From: Planctomycetota bacterium
GTDB taxonomy: Bacteria > Planctomycetota > Planctomycetia > Isosphaerales > Isosphaeraceae
Direction of reading: 5' to 3'
DNA length: 7,749 nucleotides
NCBI GenBank assembly: GCA_021778575.1
Contig: JAJYCH010000199.1
Location: 1 to 7,749 of the forward strand
A program made the translations under genes and the position numbers. Under the pieces are notes generated by a model. It saw only the letters and a list, made by a program, of their open reading frames with translations. It made no database searches and had not been told where the DNA came from. Below are positions 5,909 through 7,749 of this stretch, one piece after another; the first letter of the stretch is position 1, and the number at the start of each line of letters is the position of its first letter.

Positions 5909-7749
5909 ATGTCTCACCCTTCCCGATCCCGGGCGAGCGGCCCCGCTCAAAGGCGTCCCCGCGGTGCCCGGCTCGAAGCGATCGAGTCTCTGGAGGAGCG
6001 TCAGCTCCTGGCTCCGTTCGTGACGGTCTTGCCGCAAACGCTGACCTTCACAGGGACAGCGACGGCGACCTCTGACCTGGGCACGGTCACGCTCTCCAAT
6101 ACGTTGCCCCTCCAGACCGGGGCCACGAACGCGCTGACGACGTTCCCCACGGCCGCGGCGGTGACCTCGGTTTCCGAGCTGACCAGCTCCGCCTCGTTTG
6201 GTAACGATATCGTCCGGATCACCCCGGGTCCCGGCGGCGTCTTCGGCAACGGCATCTATGCCATCTCGCGAGGAGCCGGCGACAACGCCTCGATGGGGGC
6301 GATCAACCGACCGGGTGTGATCTATCGCGTCGATCCGGCGACCGGCAAGTCGTCGGTCTTCTTCGACCTCAACACGGTCATCTCGCAGATCGACCCGAAC
6401 TCGCCCACCGCCGCCAACGGCCTGGGTGCGCAGACGGGCCTGACCAACTGGTACGACATCACCTTCGACCCCGCCGGAACGTTCAACGGCCAGCCGTCGA
6501 TGTTCGTCACCTCGGTCGATAGCGCGGATCCGAACAAGAACGCGATCTACCAGATCTCGCCGAGCGGTCAGTTCCTCGGTGCGTTCACCTCGTTCACCGA
6601 CAATTCGCTCAGCGCCGCGAAGCTGACCTTCAACCCGACGGCGATCCTGATCCCGCCGGTCCAGCAGCAGCAGTACCTCTCCGGGCTGATCAGCTCGACC
6701 GGTGCCGGCGCGATCACCGTGGCCAACGGTGGCCCGCAGAACGTGCCGACGTCGGTGACCTTCGGCGGCACGACCACGGTCGTCGGCAACGTTCCCCTCG
6801 CCAATCCCTCGACGGCGACGAACGGGACGACCCAGTTCGCCGCACTCTACTTCAATTCGAGCGAGTTCAGCCCCGGCACCCAGGTCAGCAATATCAAGGC
6901 TCTGCCCAACGGCGTGAAGCAGACCGGGTTGACCTACGGCGTCCAGACCGGACTGACCGCGGCCAACACGAACTACGCGTCGCTGGTTTACTCCTCGTTC
7001 GCCGACTTCGGCACGCCGGCCTTCCCGGCCGGCTCGGGCAACCCGTTCCCCTCAAACCCGGGCCTTAGCGGTGTCCAAGGGCTTGGTGGCGACCTCCTGA
7101 TCAACCTCGGTCAGAACCCCAACGCCGTGGCCAACACGCAGGCCAACCCGACCACCAACATCGACCTTTATCCGGTCATCAGCACCAACTTCCGCCGCTT
7201 CGACGACGTGTCCTTCGACCAGTACGGCTACTTCTCGCAAGGTCTACCGGCCACGCAGGGGACCGGGACCAACGGCACCGGCGGCGGCGGCGGCACCGGC
7301 GCCGGCGGTGGTGGTGGCGCCACGGCGACCAACGGGACGAATATCTCGGCCAATGGCTTGAGCGTGCTCAACGGCCCCGGAACCGCCAGTCAAACCGGCG
7401 GCGGTGTCGGCAACGGCGTCACGAACCCCAACTACACCTACGGCACCCCGGTCTACGCCGGTAGCCTGTTCGTCGCCGACCTCGCGAGCGGTCTGGCCGT
7501 CTCGGTCCCGCCTCCGACGGGTGCCAACAGCACCACGCCGGTCCTCGTGCCGATTCAGGGGCTGGGCTCGCAGCTTGTCGGGATCTCGGGGGTCGACGCC
7601 AACGGCAACCCGATCATCCAGGCCCCGACCGGTCCGTCCACCGGCACCACCTTCGGCGACGGCACGACCAACGGCGGCTTCGGCGGCCGGATCCTCCGGA
7701 TCGACCAGTTCGGCCGCGTCTCGACCTTCGCCCAGGGCTTCGATACCTC
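5909..7749 (+). CDS. Large planctomycete extracellular-type protein with LEERQLLA N-terminus, 3'-truncated
   Basis: The frame is open for 613 codons to the window end. The ATG has AGGAG at 5896-5900, eight bases upstream; the ATGs at 5901 and 5904 are in another frame that closes early. Residues 1-35 carry seven Arg and end in RLEAIESLEERQLLA (21-35), the signature I know from the start of many large secreted planctomycete proteins (the Pfam planctomycete extracellular motif). No hydrophobic signal peptide is visible. The mature part is rich in Gly, Asn, Thr and Ser and poor in Cys. It has scattered strand-turn patterns resembling beta-propeller blades: GVIYRVDPATGKSSVFFDL (136-154), NAIYQISPSGQFLGAF (211-226), GSLFVADLASG (518-528) and GRILRIDQFGRVSTF (593-607). 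A polyglycine linker splits it near 455-471. It is likely an envelope or extracellular protein, perhaps adhesive or structural. No enzyme motif is seen and the role is unknown. An unusual point is the long insert of low-complexity sequence between blades. Confidence 0.85.
   Translation, partial: MSHPSRSRASGPAQRRPRGARLEAIESLEERQLLAPFVTVLPQTLTFTGTATATSDLGTVTLSNTLPLQTGATNALTTFPTAAAVTSVSELTSSASFGNDIVRITPGPGGVFGNGIYAISRGAGDNASMGAINRPGVIYRVDPATGKSSVFFDLNTVISQIDPNSPTAANGLGAQTGLTNWYDITFDPAGTFNGQPSMFVTSVDSADPNKNAIYQISPSGQFLGAFTSFTDNSLSAAKLTFNPTAILIPPVQQQQYLSGLISSTGAGAITVANGGPQNVPTSVTFGGTTTVVGNVPLANPSTATNGTTQFAALYFNSSEFSPGTQVSNIKALPNGVKQTGLTYGVQTGLTAANTNYASLVYSSFADFGTPAFPAGSGNPFPSNPGLSGVQGLGGDLLINLGQNPNAVANTQANPTTNIDLYPVISTNFRRFDDVSFDQYGYFSQGLPATQGTGTNGTGGGGGTGAGGGGGATATNGTNISANGLSVLNGPGTASQTGGGVGNGVTNPNYTYGTPVYAGSLFVADLASGLAVSVPPPTGANSTTPVLVPIQGLGSQLVGISGVDANGNPIIQAPTGPSTGTTFGDGTTNGGFGGRILRIDQFGRVSTFAQGFDT
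7271..7321 (+). repeat. Glycine-codon low-complexity tract (linker)
   Basis: Near-continuous GGC/GGT codons with interspersed ACC and GCC encode a Gly-rich run at residues 455-471 of the large secreted protein, flanked on both sides by Thr-Asn-Gly-Thr sequence (TNGTG before, TATNGT after). It reads as a flexible linker between two strand-rich regions and is prone to length change by slippage. Confidence 0.7.

Noticed and set aside
6001..7240. Several 62-84-residue minus-strand frames opposite the large secreted protein
   Set aside because: The plus-strand frame is open throughout with a good ribosome site and the LEERQLLA motif, so these are shadows.
7271..7321. GGC-rich tract as a possible CRISPR or tandem DNA repeat
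   Set aside because: It is a simple run of glycine codons in frame within a protein-coding region, with no spacer structure.

Overview
The window looks like a chromosomal segment from a planctomycete, most likely of the Isosphaeraceae type. This is inferred from three things: high GC with strongly GC-ended codons, a giant secreted-type protein opening with the planctomycete signature LEERQLLA, and a SecA much longer than usual. All credible genes lie on the + strand. I see no rRNA, tRNA, CRISPR array, insertion sequence or phage gene, so this is core rather than mobile DNA.

Layout: (1) positions 2-3280, the body of secA, the preprotein translocase ATPase, missing only about its first 90 residues at the window edge. 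(2) 3281-3653, a structured 373-base gap holding a strong hairpin that can end secA transcription, a candidate promoter, two further long hairpins, and a possible short leader ORF with a perfect AGGAGG whose stop overlaps the next start. (3) 3657-4964, waaA/kdtA, the Kdo transferase of lipid A/LPS synthesis. (4) 4965-5226, three hairpins in a row, then a weak promoter overlapped by a perfect 12-base palindrome, then two 5'-UTR hairpins. (5) 5227-5574, a small DUF3467 protein followed by a textbook intrinsic terminator. (6) 5575-5908, a second gap with a perfect TTGACA box and a 12-base direct repeat. (7) 5909 to the window end, the first 613 codons of a large Gly/Asn/Thr-rich surface or extracellular protein with beta-propeller-like strands.

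The genes share a cell-envelope theme. SecA drives export across the inner membrane, WaaA works on its inner face to build the LPS core, and the last gene encodes an envelope or extracellular protein. Strong hairpins between genes suggest mostly separate transcripts rather than one operon.

The most notable observation is that SecA carries five tandem units of about 70 residues in the region where ordinary SecA has a single helical-wing domain. The last unit runs straight into the conserved two-helix finger, so the extra units look like duplications of the wing. The second is the structured leader upstream of waaA. The third is an export-type N-terminus on the large protein that lacks any hydrophobic signal peptide.
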